Source: Nostoc linckia NIES-25 (GTDB taxonomy: Bacteria; Cyanobacteriota; Cyanobacteriia; Cyanobacteriales; Nostocaceae). From it: DNA of 64,000 nt. The notes beneath the pieces are model-generated. The model was not told the origin of the DNA, did no database searches, and saw only the letters and a list, made by a program, of their open reading frames with translations. Position 1 is the first letter of the stretch; the number at the start of each line of letters is the position of its first letter. Positions 8,171 through 16,656 of the stretch are shown here, piece by piece. Location of the stretch: assembly GCF_002368035.1 (NCBI RefSeq), contig NZ_AP018223.1:319016-383015 (forward strand). The letters are read 5' to 3'. The position numbers and the translations under genes are program-made.

Positions 8171-11100
8171 TTACGCAAGCGATCGCCCTGATACAATAAT
8201 GAAGCCGACAGAATCAAGTTTAATTTGCGGTCGGCGAATTCCCTCTAAAATAGCTGCACTTAAAGCAGTTTCTATTTTGAGTTCTTCAGCTAATGCTTGA
8301 TCCCAACTTTGCTGATTCAGCAGCAGGCGTAATTGCTCTACTCTATTGCTTAATTTCTTCTCAGCAACCAAGCTACGTTTTTCGCACAATTCGATAAAAT
8401 CAGGACGATTAGAAAGTAATGCTAAAGAAGCGTTACGTACTTCATAGCAATAATTTTGCCATTTACTAGGCTCGACAAAATCGTCAATAATTTCTAATCG
8501 TTCTTTTGCTAGATTGTAATCTCGTTGTTGATTATTGTTTCTATCTTTATACGGACGTTGTAAGATATCCAACAACACTCGATCTTCAACAACAGATATT
8601 GGCTCTTGGCGACCATCAATATAGATGGTTTCCATAATTGGTGGAAATAGCGCATCTACACGTCGCTGCAAAATTTTGTATTGAGAACTGTCGAGTTTGT
8701 TCTCAATTAAAACTTGTTTAGCAATTTTTAAATTTGCCTCGACTATATAGTTGTATTGAAAACCGAACCATTCCTTACCTTCTTTTGCGTCCCAAGATGC
8801 ATCAGTGCGCCACATAGCAAAGGCTTGACCCCGGTCATCCCAATCTATATAGTTCAACAATGCTTCTACAAATCCTTCTCCAATTCTCAAGAGTTTAACG
8901 TCAGAACTTTGGTTGGCGATTCTCCGGTTATAAGTACCGTATTTATCTAAATAACTGTCAGCAAAACGGGTTTTTAACTCATTTACTGGCACCAAAGTAC
9001 GGGTTATCGGTTGATAACGTTTCATTTCTGGAGAATCTGGGTTAGTCATTGGTTTGAAACCCAGCGCATCGCAAATCCAGCCTTCAATTGCTCGCTTCAT
9101 TTCTAAATGACGAGCATCATAATTATCTAATTCTTGAAAATATTCGGTTGCATTTTCATCACTAGCGTCGATTTCATCTAAAGCATTCAGTTCGCTAATC
9201 TTGACGATTTCGGCTTGGATTTGTGTTTTGATTGGCTCAATCATTTGCACGAGTCCAGCAGCACCTGATTCAAATAAAGCTGCTTCTAATTCTGGCAATT
9301 TTTCATCTACATAAAACTGGAAACTAGCAATTGATTGTTGAAAAATCCCAAATCCATCTTTCAAAACTTGATACCAAGCATTGTGAGGACTATCTTCTAA
9401 ATAGGGGCCAATCAATACACAAGACTGGATGCCAATTTTGCTGCCAATGCGGTCAAGTCTACCAATTCTTTGTTCTAATTGATTAGGCGACCAAGGAAGA
9501 TCGAAATGAATTAACCAATCAGCAAACTGGAGATTACGCCCTTCTTCTCCAGAGCGATCGCATACTAAAATAAAGCAGTTGGGATTGTTTTTGAATCTAT
9601 TTAAGCCAGACTCAACTTTATCCGGTGATTCTCCAAATTGATGGCTGACTACTGCCTCTGCACCAAAGGTATCAGATAAATAGCGGACAATTTCTGCACA
9701 ACTTTGGGCAAAACTTGTAAATATAATAAATTTGGGGAAAATATCGCCTGCAATTGGCCTCTTGATTCTCTGCTGTATTCTGGTGAGAAATTCCTTTTGA
9801 TTTCTGCGAACGTTTGCCGGAATTTTGAAGTATGTACCTAGCTGATTTAGCAATACCGTTCTTAAATTTTCCTTGCGTTCTCCGTCTTCTACAGGTTGAC
9901 GAATAATCTTTAATATCGATTGTAAAATGTCTTCTTCGCCGGAAAACTTAGGAGTTGTAGTTAATAAGCGAATATCATCTTCTTTAAATTCCTGGCTCAA
10001 TTTAGCATGGGGTTTACCAGTTAAACGAGTTGTAATTACTTGTTCTAAAATGCCTAACCAAGTACCCGAAGCAAGGAATAATAACAAGAAAATTCGCTGA
10101 TATTGCTTTTCTTTGGGAGCAACACTACGCCATTGTTGGATGAGTTCGTGAATATCAAGCGATCGCTCATCTAAATCGTATTCTTCTTTGGGTGTAAAAT
10201 TGCGGTCAAATATCACATCTTCCACCGCAGCGCGACGGTTGCGAAGCATTCGCCGATATAATCGATAGGTATCGCTGATGTGGCTGCGAATTGCTTGGAC
10301 AAGTTGATTTTGCTCGGCAGAATTTCCTGCCAAACAAGTTTCTAAATCCTCTGCTAACTTGAGTAAATACTTATCGTCAGGAAACAAGTTGCGTAATTCC
10401 TGCAAATTGTTTTTCAAGACAACAGGCTTTGCATCTTCTCTCAAAGCCAGCAGTACTTTACCTATTTGTTGGCGGCTGGCAACTTGAGCGCGAAAACCTT
10501 CTAAATCATTTAATCTATAGGTTTCGGGTTCGAGCAAATATAACATTGCTAAGAAATCTTGCTCGTGATTCACAACAGGATTAGCGGATAATAAAAGTAA
10601 GCGATCGCTTTTATGAGCTAGTTGTTTACAAGTCTCAAAACGCTGAAGCACCGCTGCATTTTTAGAGTTCGCCATTGCTGCGATATGATGGGCTTCATCT
10701 AATATTAAACAGCCGATATTAGCTCTCAGATTAATTTTATGAACATCTTCAACAGCTAGCACCGCTACTCGTTTGGGAAAATGCGAAATATAAAACTTGT
10801 TTTCTAACTCAGTCCGCCATTGTTGCAGCAAATATTGGGGAACTATGACTATCGCACCTTTTTTCGGTTCATCTAACAGGAATTGGCGCAGAATTGCACC
10901 CGCTTCGATGGTTTTTCCGAGTCCTACTTCGTCTGCTAAAATATAACGTTGAATTGGATCTTCTAGTACCCGCCGGACAACTTCGACCTGATGGGGATAA
11001 AGATTAATATTTGCCGAAATTAGTCCCGTCATCCCGCGACTAACTGCGCGTTGCTGAATCAAAGATTTCACGAAAGCCAATCTTTTATCGTGGAAGTACG

Positions 11101-11473
11101 GCGTTTCGTGACCCTTCATTGCTAAAGTTTCAATGGGGTCTGTGTTCGGTAAATTACAACGGACGTAAATTTCTTCTTCGGTAACAATTGCAGTCTTCTT
11201 ATCTGGTAAATCAATTTGATATTCTTCTGTATCTTCGTCCCAGGCAAAAACTCTACCAATTATCCATTTATCTTGGTTTTCGGACTTAATATAGCATCGC
11301 GCTTGGGGTTCAAGCCTGACTTGAGAGAGCGAACTTAAAGGTAAAGTTTTTTGTAGACGTTGCGCCATAGAGCAAAAATACTCAACGATCGCATTAGTCT
11401 CAGATATTTCGATAACTTTTCCTATACCCAAATAATTATTCTGGGACTGTACTAGTAAACCAACTTCAATCAT
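8171..11473 (-). CDS. SNF2/RapA-type ATP-dependent helicase (DpdE/DrmD-like), orphan
   Basis: 1100 residues. The N-terminal about 110 residues are beta-rich, like the Tudor-like start of RapA. The helicase core has ILADEVGLGKTIEAG (Walker A, about 179-192), LILDEAHH (DEAH 259-262), LLLLSANPV (motif III, about 293-300), FIIFTSFAQSC in the second RecA lobe, and LPWSPNQLEQRIGRLDRIG (motif VI). The long C-terminal region (about 720-1100) has no motif I recognise. The order and length fit the SNF2 enzymes of the DNA 7-deazaguanine system (DpdE) and of DISARM (DrmD), but none of their partners (DpdA, DrmA/B/C, a methylase, a nuclease) is nearby. It is therefore either a stand-alone remodeller of RNA polymerase or DNA, or a relic of a defence locus. 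The ATG at 11473 lacks a strong Shine-Dalgarno. A terminator follows at 8094-8126. Confidence 0.8.
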   Translation of the reverse strand: MIEVGLLVQSQNNYLGIGKVIEISETNAIVEYFCSMAQRLQKTLPLSSLSQVRLEPQARCYIKSENQDKWIIGRVFAWDEDTEEYQIDLPDKKTAIVTEEEIYVRCNLPNTDPIETLAMKGHETPYFHDKRLAFVKSLIQQRAVSRGMTGLISANINLYPHQVEVVRRVLEDPIQRYILADEVGLGKTIEAGAILRQFLLDEPKKGAIVIVPQYLLQQWRTELENKFYISHFPKRVAVLAVEDVHKINLRANIGCLILDEAHHIAAMANSKNAAVLQRFETCKQLAHKSDRLLLLSANPVVNHEQDFLAMLYLLEPETYRLNDLEGFRAQVASRQQIGKVLLALREDAKPVVLKNNLQELRNLFPDDKYLLKLAEDLETCLAGNSAEQNQLVQAIRSHISDTYRLYRRMLRNRRAAVEDVIFDRNFTPKEEYDLDERSLDIHELIQQWRSVAPKEKQYQRIFLLLFLASGTWLGILEQVITTRLTGKPHAKLSQEFKEDDIRLLTTTPKFSGEEDILQSILKIIRQPVEDGERKENLRTVLLNQLGTYFKIPANVRRNQKEFLTRIQQRIKRPIAGDIFPKFIIFTSFAQSCAEIVRYLSDTFGAEAVVSHQFGESPDKVESGLNRFKNNPNCFILVCDRSGEEGRNLQFADWLIHFDLPWSPNQLEQRIGRLDRIGSKIGIQSCVLIGPYLEDSPHNAWYQVLKDGFGIFQQSIASFQFYVDEKLPELEAALFESGAAGLVQMIEPIKTQIQAEIVKISELNALDEIDASDENATEYFQELDNYDARHLEMKRAIEGWICDALGFKPMTNPDSPEMKRYQPITRTLVPVNELKTRFADSYLDKYGTYNRRIANQSSDVKLLRIGEGFVEALLNYIDWDDRGQAFAMWRTDASWDAKEGKEWFGFQYNYIVEANLKIAKQVLIENKLDSSQYKILQRRVDALFPPIMETIYIDGRQEPISVVEDRVLLDILQRPYKDRNNNQQRDYNLAKERLEIIDDFVEPSKWQNYCYEVRNASLALLSNRPDFIELCEKRSLVAEKKLSNRVEQLRLLLNQQSWDQALAEELKIETALSAAILEGIRRPQIKLDSVGFIIVSGRSLA

Positions 11474-11726
11474 AGATCCAGTCCCCTAAACAGACTAAAA
11501 GTACCTTCCAGACTAGTTTATTCAGCCATATCTGGCAATTTTGCAGATCCCATTATAGACAATAAACTGTTATTACAGTTTTTCAGTATAGCGATCTGTA
11601 AATTTCATTCATATCATGTTGTATTAATTAGTTATGATTGCCACAGCCAATGTACCGTACTTCCAACTAATGCCTACACAAGTCCAAAAATCTCACGTGA
11701 AATATTATCATTACTGAAACTAGAAA

Positions 11727-12821
11727 ATGAAACGTTCAAATCGCCTTGCTTGGATGGGAGCGATCGCAATTGCAGCGATCGTTTTACTGACTTTAATAGC
11801 AGCTCCTAATAATACCAAAATTACTCTCGGTTCTACTTATAATCGCGCTCCTGATGGCTACGGTGCTTGGTATAACTTTATGCAACAACAAGGAGTTTCA
11901 ATTAAGCGCTGGCAAAAACCTTTTAGTGAAATTCAGCCAGAGAACAGTGCAGTTACCTTTCTACAGGTTAGCAGTTATCCCAGAAGTACAACACTCGATC
12001 TTCAAGAACTTAGATGGGTAGAAAAAGGAAATACTTTGGTAATTTTAGGCGTTGGGGGACGAGTTACAGAAGCAGACTTTAGCACCCGGCAAAAATCCTC
12101 CCAAGGCGATATTAAAATTGAGACGCGCAGGCGAAATAGAAAAGTTGACCAAAAGCAAATTGATTTAGGCGATCGCTTTGGTGCTATTGTCTGGCAAGAA
12201 ACATATAAGCAAGGCAAAGTAATTTTTTCTACCACTCCTTATTTAGCCGCCAACGCCTATCAAGATAATTTAAGTAATTTTAAGTATTTAGCCGATTTAG
12301 TCAAGAAAAATAGTAACACAATACTTGTCGATGAATACATTCACGGCTATAAAGATCCTGATGTCAGAGAGAAAGAAAGCGAAGGAGATTTGTCTAATTT
12401 TTTTGCTAAAACCCCTTTATTTCCAATCTCAATCCAAGTAGCTATTGTCCTATTGGTGCTAATTTGGGCGCAGAATCGCCGTTTTGGCAAACCAGTCACT
12501 TTAGATACACAAGTTACCGACAACAGCGAGGCATATATCCAAGCCTTAGCCTTGGTGTTGCAAAAAGCTGATACCACCGACTTTGTAATTGATATGGTAG
12601 GAAAACAAGAACAATTGCAACTCCAAAAAGCCTTGGGATTGGGTCAAATACCGCTAGAAGATCGAACTTTAATTAATGTCTGGGTAGAAAAAACAGGTGC
12701 AAGTCCCGCGGAATTGGATGCAGTTTTAAAGCTGCGATCGCACAAACAGCCCATTAGCGAACAAGAGCTGTTAAGCTGGTTGGGAAAATGGCGAAGTATA
12801 AGATTAACTCGCAATTCGTAA
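11727..12821 (+). CDS. DUF4350-family membrane protein
   Basis: 364 residues. A TM near the N-terminus (about 8-26, LAWMGAIAIAAIVLLTLIAA), a soluble extracytoplasmic domain containing LGSTYNRAPDGYGAWYNFM and VEKGNTLVILGVGG (typical DUF4350), a second TM (about 231-248, FPISIQVAIVLLVLIWAQ) followed by NRRFGKP, and a cytoplasmic tail of about 110 residues. DUF4350 genes usually sit beside MoxR AAA ATPase and DUF58 genes. A moxR gene follows here after a 53-bp gap containing ATGACTA repeats. A role in MoxR-dependent protein maturation at the membrane is inferred from context only. Confidence 0.75.
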   Translation: MKRSNRLAWMGAIAIAAIVLLTLIAAPNNTKITLGSTYNRAPDGYGAWYNFMQQQGVSIKRWQKPFSEIQPENSAVTFLQVSSYPRSTTLDLQELRWVEKGNTLVILGVGGRVTEADFSTRQKSSQGDIKIETRRRNRKVDQKQIDLGDRFGAIVWQETYKQGKVIFSTTPYLAANAYQDNLSNFKYLADLVKKNSNTILVDEYIHGYKDPDVREKESEGDLSNFFAKTPLFPISIQVAIVLLVLIWAQNRRFGKPVTLDTQVTDNSEAYIQALALVLQKADTTDFVIDMVGKQEQLQLQKALGLGQIPLEDRTLINVWVEKTGASPAELDAVLKLRSHKQPISEQELLSWLGKWRSIRLTRNS

Positions 12822-12828
12822 TTCCTAC

Positions 12829-12857
12829 AAATGACTAATGACTAATGACTAATGACA
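12829..12857 (+). repeat. ATGACTA heptanucleotide tandem repeat
   Basis: About four copies of the 7-bp unit in the gap between the DUF4350 and moxR genes. It creates a false upstream ATG for moxR at 12845. Confidence 0.8.
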
Positions 12858-12874
12858 AATACCAAATTAATATT

Positions 12875-13825
12875 ATGAACGAAACCCATTCTATTTTAAT
12901 TCGCCTTGGTCAAAACCTTAACCAAGTAATTGTCGGACAATCTAGCCTCATCCAACAACTTTTAGTGGGGCTGTTAGCGGGGGGACACATAATTTTAGAA
13001 GGAGTGCCGGGGACTGGTAAAACCTTATTAGTAAAAGTATTAGCACAGTTGATTCAAGGTGAGTTTCGCCGGATTCAACTAACACCAGATGTCCTACCTT
13101 CAGATATAACTGGTACAAATATTTTTGACTTGAATAGCCGGAATTTCACTTTAAAAAAAGGGCCAATATTTACCGAAGTACTGCTAGCAGATGAAATTAA
13201 TCGTACTCCTCCCAAAACACAAGCGGCGCTGCTAGAAGCAATGGAAGAAATGCAGGTAACTTTGGATGGTGAAAGTTTACCTTTGCCGGATTTATTTTGG
13301 ACGATCGCAACCCAAAACCCTCTAGAATTTGAGGGGACTTATCCTTTGCCAGAGGCACAGTTAGACAGATTTTTATTTAAACTAGTGGTAGATTATCCCG
13401 ACCAAGCTGCTGAAAAGCAAATGTTACTCAATCGTCAGGCGGGGTTTGCAGCAAGACGCTTAGATATTAGCCGTTTGAAACCAGTAGCCACAGTAGCCGA
13501 TATTTTGGAAGCACGACAAGCAGTCAAAGAAGTTAAAGTATCAGAAGCGATCGTCGATTATTTGTTGGCATTAGTGAGAGTATCGCGTCAATATCCCGAT
13601 TTAACCTTGGGCGCATCGCCTCGCGCCGCTGGTGCTTGGTTGCAGACATCCCAAGCCTTAGCGTGGTTTACTGGAAGAGATTTTGTAACGCCAGATGATG
13701 TCAAAGCAGTTGCATCGCCATTACTACGTCATCGACTGATTTTGAAACCAGAAGCAATGCTGGATGGTTTACAAATTGACGCGGTAATTGCGTCGGTAAT
13801 CAATCAAGTGCCAGTTCCAAGGTGA
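12875..13825 (+). CDS. MoxR-family AAA+ ATPase
   Basis: 316 residues from the ATG at 12875. An upstream in-frame ATG at 12845 lies inside the ATGACTA repeat and is unlikely. Walker A GVPGTGKT (about 43-50), Walker B LLADEINR (102-109), the MoxR signature ATQNPLEFEGTYPLPEAQLD with sensor residues, DRFLFKL, and the C-terminal lid with GASPRAAGAWL. MoxR ATPases are chaperone-like and commonly help load cofactors or assemble complexes together with vWA or DUF58 proteins. The gene order DUF4350-moxR is conserved, but the DUF58 gene often found next is absent; a minisatellite lies about 110 bp past the stop. Confidence 0.9.
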   Translation: MNETHSILIRLGQNLNQVIVGQSSLIQQLLVGLLAGGHIILEGVPGTGKTLLVKVLAQLIQGEFRRIQLTPDVLPSDITGTNIFDLNSRNFTLKKGPIFTEVLLADEINRTPPKTQAALLEAMEEMQVTLDGESLPLPDLFWTIATQNPLEFEGTYPLPEAQLDRFLFKLVVDYPDQAAEKQMLLNRQAGFAARRLDISRLKPVATVADILEARQAVKEVKVSEAIVDYLLALVRVSRQYPDLTLGASPRAAGAWLQTSQALAWFTGRDFVTPDDVKAVASPLLRHRLILKPEAMLDGLQIDAVIASVINQVPVPR

Positions 13826-13897
13826 TGCAATTTTGGATTTTGGATTGGCATCACCGTACCATTAATTCAGCATTTGAGGTTGATTCTTTCAGTAGTA

Positions 13898-14141
13898 GCG
13901 CGGCAAGACTAAAGTTCTGCATTATGGGTGGTTGCCTGAATTCAATAAACGACTGCCCAAATTCAATAAACGACTGCCCAAATTCAATAAACGACATCCC
14001 GAATTCAATAAACGACTGCCCAAATTCAATAAACGATTGCCCGAATTCAATAAACGACTGCCCAAATTCAATAAACGATTGCCCGAATTCAATAAACGAC
14101 TGCCCGAATTCAATAAACGACTGCCCGAATTCAATAAACAA
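13898..14141 (+). repeat. 21-bp minisatellite with a MITE-like left flank
   Basis: Nine complete copies and one partial copy of GAATTCAATAAACGACTGCC+C run from 13938 to 14140. Variation is confined to the first base (G/A) and to positions 16-17. Because the unit is divisible by three, two frames on each strand stay open (heptapeptides EFNKRLP, NSINDCP, GQSFIEF, LLNSGSR), but none has a ribosome binding site or convincing flanking code. The left flank (13898-13914, GCGCGGCAAGACTAAAG) looks like the end of the MITE at 43045, and the right flank (TTGGGTTTTGTTCCTCAA) looks like 16484-16501, so the array may have grown inside a repeat element. Confidence 0.85.
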
Positions 14142-14323
14142 CAGGATCTTGGTGTTGGGTTTTGTTCCTCAAACGCCACTTGCTAACCTTTTCCTGACGG
14201 AGACGAATTACTGCGTCTTCAGCAACATTTAGATGAGCAAGGTTGCTTTGTTGTTTATTTTCCCGCCGATTGACAAATGCGATCGCACTTTCCCAACATA
14301 TACCTGCGTGAGTACAGATCGTC

Positions 14324-14554
14324 GTAGGGGCTTTACAGCTGTGCATACACGTCAACTTAGCGTGAAACCCTTATAAAGATTTGATATTCAGTTCTCTCGC
14401 TTCCCATCAAGATCCGCGTTACCCCACCCCGGCTTTGCTGACGCAAAACCTCCCCTCCCCTTAGCAAGGGGAGGGGATTGAGGGGTGGGGTAAAGGGCTG
14501 TGGAACAAAGCTTTGGGCTTAAGTTGACACCAATGACAGCTGTAAAGCCCCTAC
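14324..14554. mobile_element. MITE family 1, copy A
   Basis: 231 bp with long imperfect terminal inverted repeats: GTAGGGGCTTTACAGCTGT at the left and its inverse complement at the right, each continuing into (inverse) GTCAACTTA. The core has a CCCCTCCCCTTAGCAAGGGG hairpin. There is no coding capacity. Copies: 16111-16353, 20173-20330 (partial) and 46699-46931. Confidence 0.8.
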
Positions 14555-14595
14555 CCGTGTACTTCATTTCCCTGAAAAACGCTGTAATTAGTCGA

Positions 14596-15618
14596 TTATC
14601 CAGGTACTTTTTCCTTTTTGATTGGTTTGTTTTGCACTGACTGATAGCTACAGCGTTTGCAAGGCGATAATACACATAAACCGCTAACTGCCAATACTCC
14701 TAACAGGGTAGAAGATTCAGGAACAGAAGTTGATTTGAGGGCGAAAAATGCGAATTCTCCAATTAGCTGATTAGTTGCGGTTGTGGAATGGATTTCATCC
14801 CAGAATAAAAACTTGTCTGGTTCGCAGACAACTGGCTTTACCGGAACTTCGATAGGCACCACCGATAATTCTCCAACACAAGAATCAGTGACATTTGTGA
14901 AACCGAATTCGTCTGGTTCTGCAATGATGCGATTAAATAAAGAATTCACATCGAAAGGAATAATATTAGCCTCAGGACTTAGTTGCTGATTCAACGAGTT
15001 AATAGTTGCGGCCAAATTAGAGTTATGTGCATTCGTAAAACTGCTTAGTATGCTTGCTGTTTGAATATTGCCACCTGTGACTGGAAACTTTCCCAAATCT
15101 GGTAAGTTAACTACCAGAATATCTTCAGCACCCACCGCAGCCAGTGAAGTTATTGCTGCGGATAAATTAGCTACAGACTCTGTTGGGTTAGGAGTTTCAT
15201 TAAAAAAGTATTCAAGATAATCATTAGTACCCGCCCAAATAATATAAAGAGCGTCGCGATCGGCAGATTTATTTAGTGTTGTAAATTCATTAATTTGTTG
15301 CTTTAATCCTGGTAAAAAACTTAGTCCTAAGTTTTCCAATCCTGTAGTCGCACCACCAAAGGCAAAATTATTTTTTGGATTGAAAGTCAACCCTAACTTA
15401 GAAGCAAGATATTCTACCCAAACTGGACCATTGGAAAAACGTCCATTAAAATAAGTCGGACTTGGAGGAATAACCCCATTTGTGGCATTAAATACATTAC
15501 CTGTATCAGATAAACTATCGCCAAAGACATAGATATCGTCATAATTCTGTGCTGAAACTTTGAGTGGAAACATCAAAGACAACAGAAAAAACGTTGTGAT
15601 CAGCAATTGTTTTTGCAT
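14596..15618 (-). CDS. Secreted GDSL/SGNH-family esterase with PEP-CTERM-like tail
   Basis: 340 residues from the ATG at 15618. An upstream in-frame TTG at 15639 adds seven residues before the signal peptide and is less likely. Signal peptide KQLLITTFFLLSLMFPLKVSAQ. Block I FGDSLSDTGN carries the catalytic Ser; then NGPVWVEYLA, FAFGGATT, the block III GTNDY, LPDLGKFP, and near the C-terminus the Asp-x-x-His of WDEIHSTT. The order matches GDSL lipases/acylhydrolases of the thermolabile-haemolysin type. The end has VPESSTLLGVLAVSGLCVLS followed by basic residues, a PEP-CTERM-like sorting signal with a Ser in place of the second Pro. The substrate is unknown. It is predicted to be exported and retained at the cell surface. 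Confidence 0.85.
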   Translation of the reverse strand: MQKQLLITTFFLLSLMFPLKVSAQNYDDIYVFGDSLSDTGNVFNATNGVIPPSPTYFNGRFSNGPVWVEYLASKLGLTFNPKNNFAFGGATTGLENLGLSFLPGLKQQINEFTTLNKSADRDALYIIWAGTNDYLEYFFNETPNPTESVANLSAAITSLAAVGAEDILVVNLPDLGKFPVTGGNIQTASILSSFTNAHNSNLAATINSLNQQLSPEANIIPFDVNSLFNRIIAEPDEFGFTNVTDSCVGELSVVPIEVPVKPVVCEPDKFLFWDEIHSTTATNQLIGEFAFFALKSTSVPESSTLLGVLAVSGLCVLSPCKRCSYQSVQNKPIKKEKVPG

Positions 15619-16110
15619 AATAAAATCAAGAGTAGGCAATAGAGAATGGAAAAATATATTAATTGCTTTTTGCCTTAGGTGTGAGTCATTTTTTTTGCAG
15701 CAAAATATTATTGCTATTAGAGATTACTAATAGGTCGATTACTACTACTTATGAGGTGGACATCTTTTCTACCCTGTATTACGGGCCGGCAAAACGCCCA
15801 CTCAATAATAAAAGTTGAATCTTTTTATTTGTAAATCCCTTATGTAGCAAAAAGCAAAACTACCAACTATGGAGCTTGTCGGTATTATCTCAGATTCGTA
15901 GAGATTTAGAAAAGTACTTAATACACATTTCCTCAACGTATGACACTTGCAGAGGCGGTGTTGCTGCGCTGCCCTTGAGTTGCGGATTGCAGGACTATTC
16001 TGAGGTGGTTGAATAGTAATTTAAGGCCAATCTAGCGGTCATAATTAAGCATAATATGATAATTAAGTCTTAATTAAACAATATAGCAATTTGCAGTTAA
16101 ATAGACTACA

Positions 16111-16353
16111 GTAGGGGCGCACAGCCGTCATTGGTATCAACTTAAGCTCAAACTGTTGCCCCACAATCGTTTTACCCCACCCCCAACCCCTCCCCCAACC
16201 CCTCCCCTTAGCAAGGGGAGGGGAGGTTTTGCGTCAGCAAAGCCGGGGTGGGGTAACGCGGATCTTGATGGTAAGTGAGTAGAACTCGCTCATAACGTTT
16301 TCATCAGGGTTTCATGTTAAGTTGACACCAATGCACAGCTGTAAAGCCCCTAC
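16111..16353. mobile_element. MITE family 1, copy B
   Basis: 243 bp, opposite orientation to copy A. The ends are GTAGGGGCGCACAGCCGTCA and the inverse of GTAGGGGCTTTACAGCTGTG. The inner part reads GGGGAGGTTTTGCGTCAGCA then AGCCGGGGTGGGGTAACGCG, matching the other copies. Non-coding. Confidence 0.8.
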
Positions 16354-16535
16354 AATGATTTGATTTTTAAAGGTGTATTCCATTCAATTGAAAACCGCTA
16401 TAGTAGGGTGCGTTGTCGCAAAGCGCAACGCACCTCAGTTGATACTAGCGTGGCAAGCCTAAATTGATGCAAAAATTGTAGATTGGGTTTCGTTCCTCAA
16501 CCCAACACCCGGATCGATGTTGGGTTGCGAACAAT

Positions 16536-16564
16536 GTAGAGACGTTGCAATGCAACGTCTCTAC
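16536..16564. repeat. 29-bp palindrome, copy 2 (perfect)
   Basis: GTAGAGACGTTGCA-A-TGCAACGTCTCTAC, identical to the copy at 7142 apart from its final base. Confidence 0.85.
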
Positions 16565-16656
16565 AGGTCTGAACCGTATTGAGGTATAGATAATTGCAAG
16601 GGCGAACATCTGTTCGCCCCTAGCTGTGTACTTTATTTACCTGAAAAACGCTGTAA

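Larger units (their letters stand above)
15640..16656. other. Intergenic repeat cluster
   Basis: About 1 kb between the GDSL esterase and glgP with no gene. It holds MITE family 1 copy B (16111-16353), a GTAGGGTGCGTTGTCGCAAA palindrome (16403-16435), half of a family 2 element (from about 16447), the perfect 29-bp palindrome (16536-16564) and an AGGGCGAACA/TGTTCGCCCCT palindrome (16592-16621). Confidence 0.7.

Noticed and set aside
8171..11473. Complete DISARM or Dpd defence locus
   Set aside because: Only the helicase-like gene is present; no methylase, DrmA/B/C, DpdA or nuclease gene is nearby.
13938..14141. CRISPR array
   Set aside because: The repeats are contiguous with no spacers, and there are no cas genes.
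13822..14232. Several overlapping open frames across the 21-bp array, on both strands
   Set aside because: They arise because the unit is a multiple of three and lacks stops in two frames per strand; none has a ribosome binding site or coherent flanks.
14131..14355. 74-residue minus-strand frame (AIAFVNRRENKQQSNLAHLN)
   Set aside because: Possibly a decayed gene tail, but its start comes from the end of MITE copy A and I cannot recognise the family; left unannotated.
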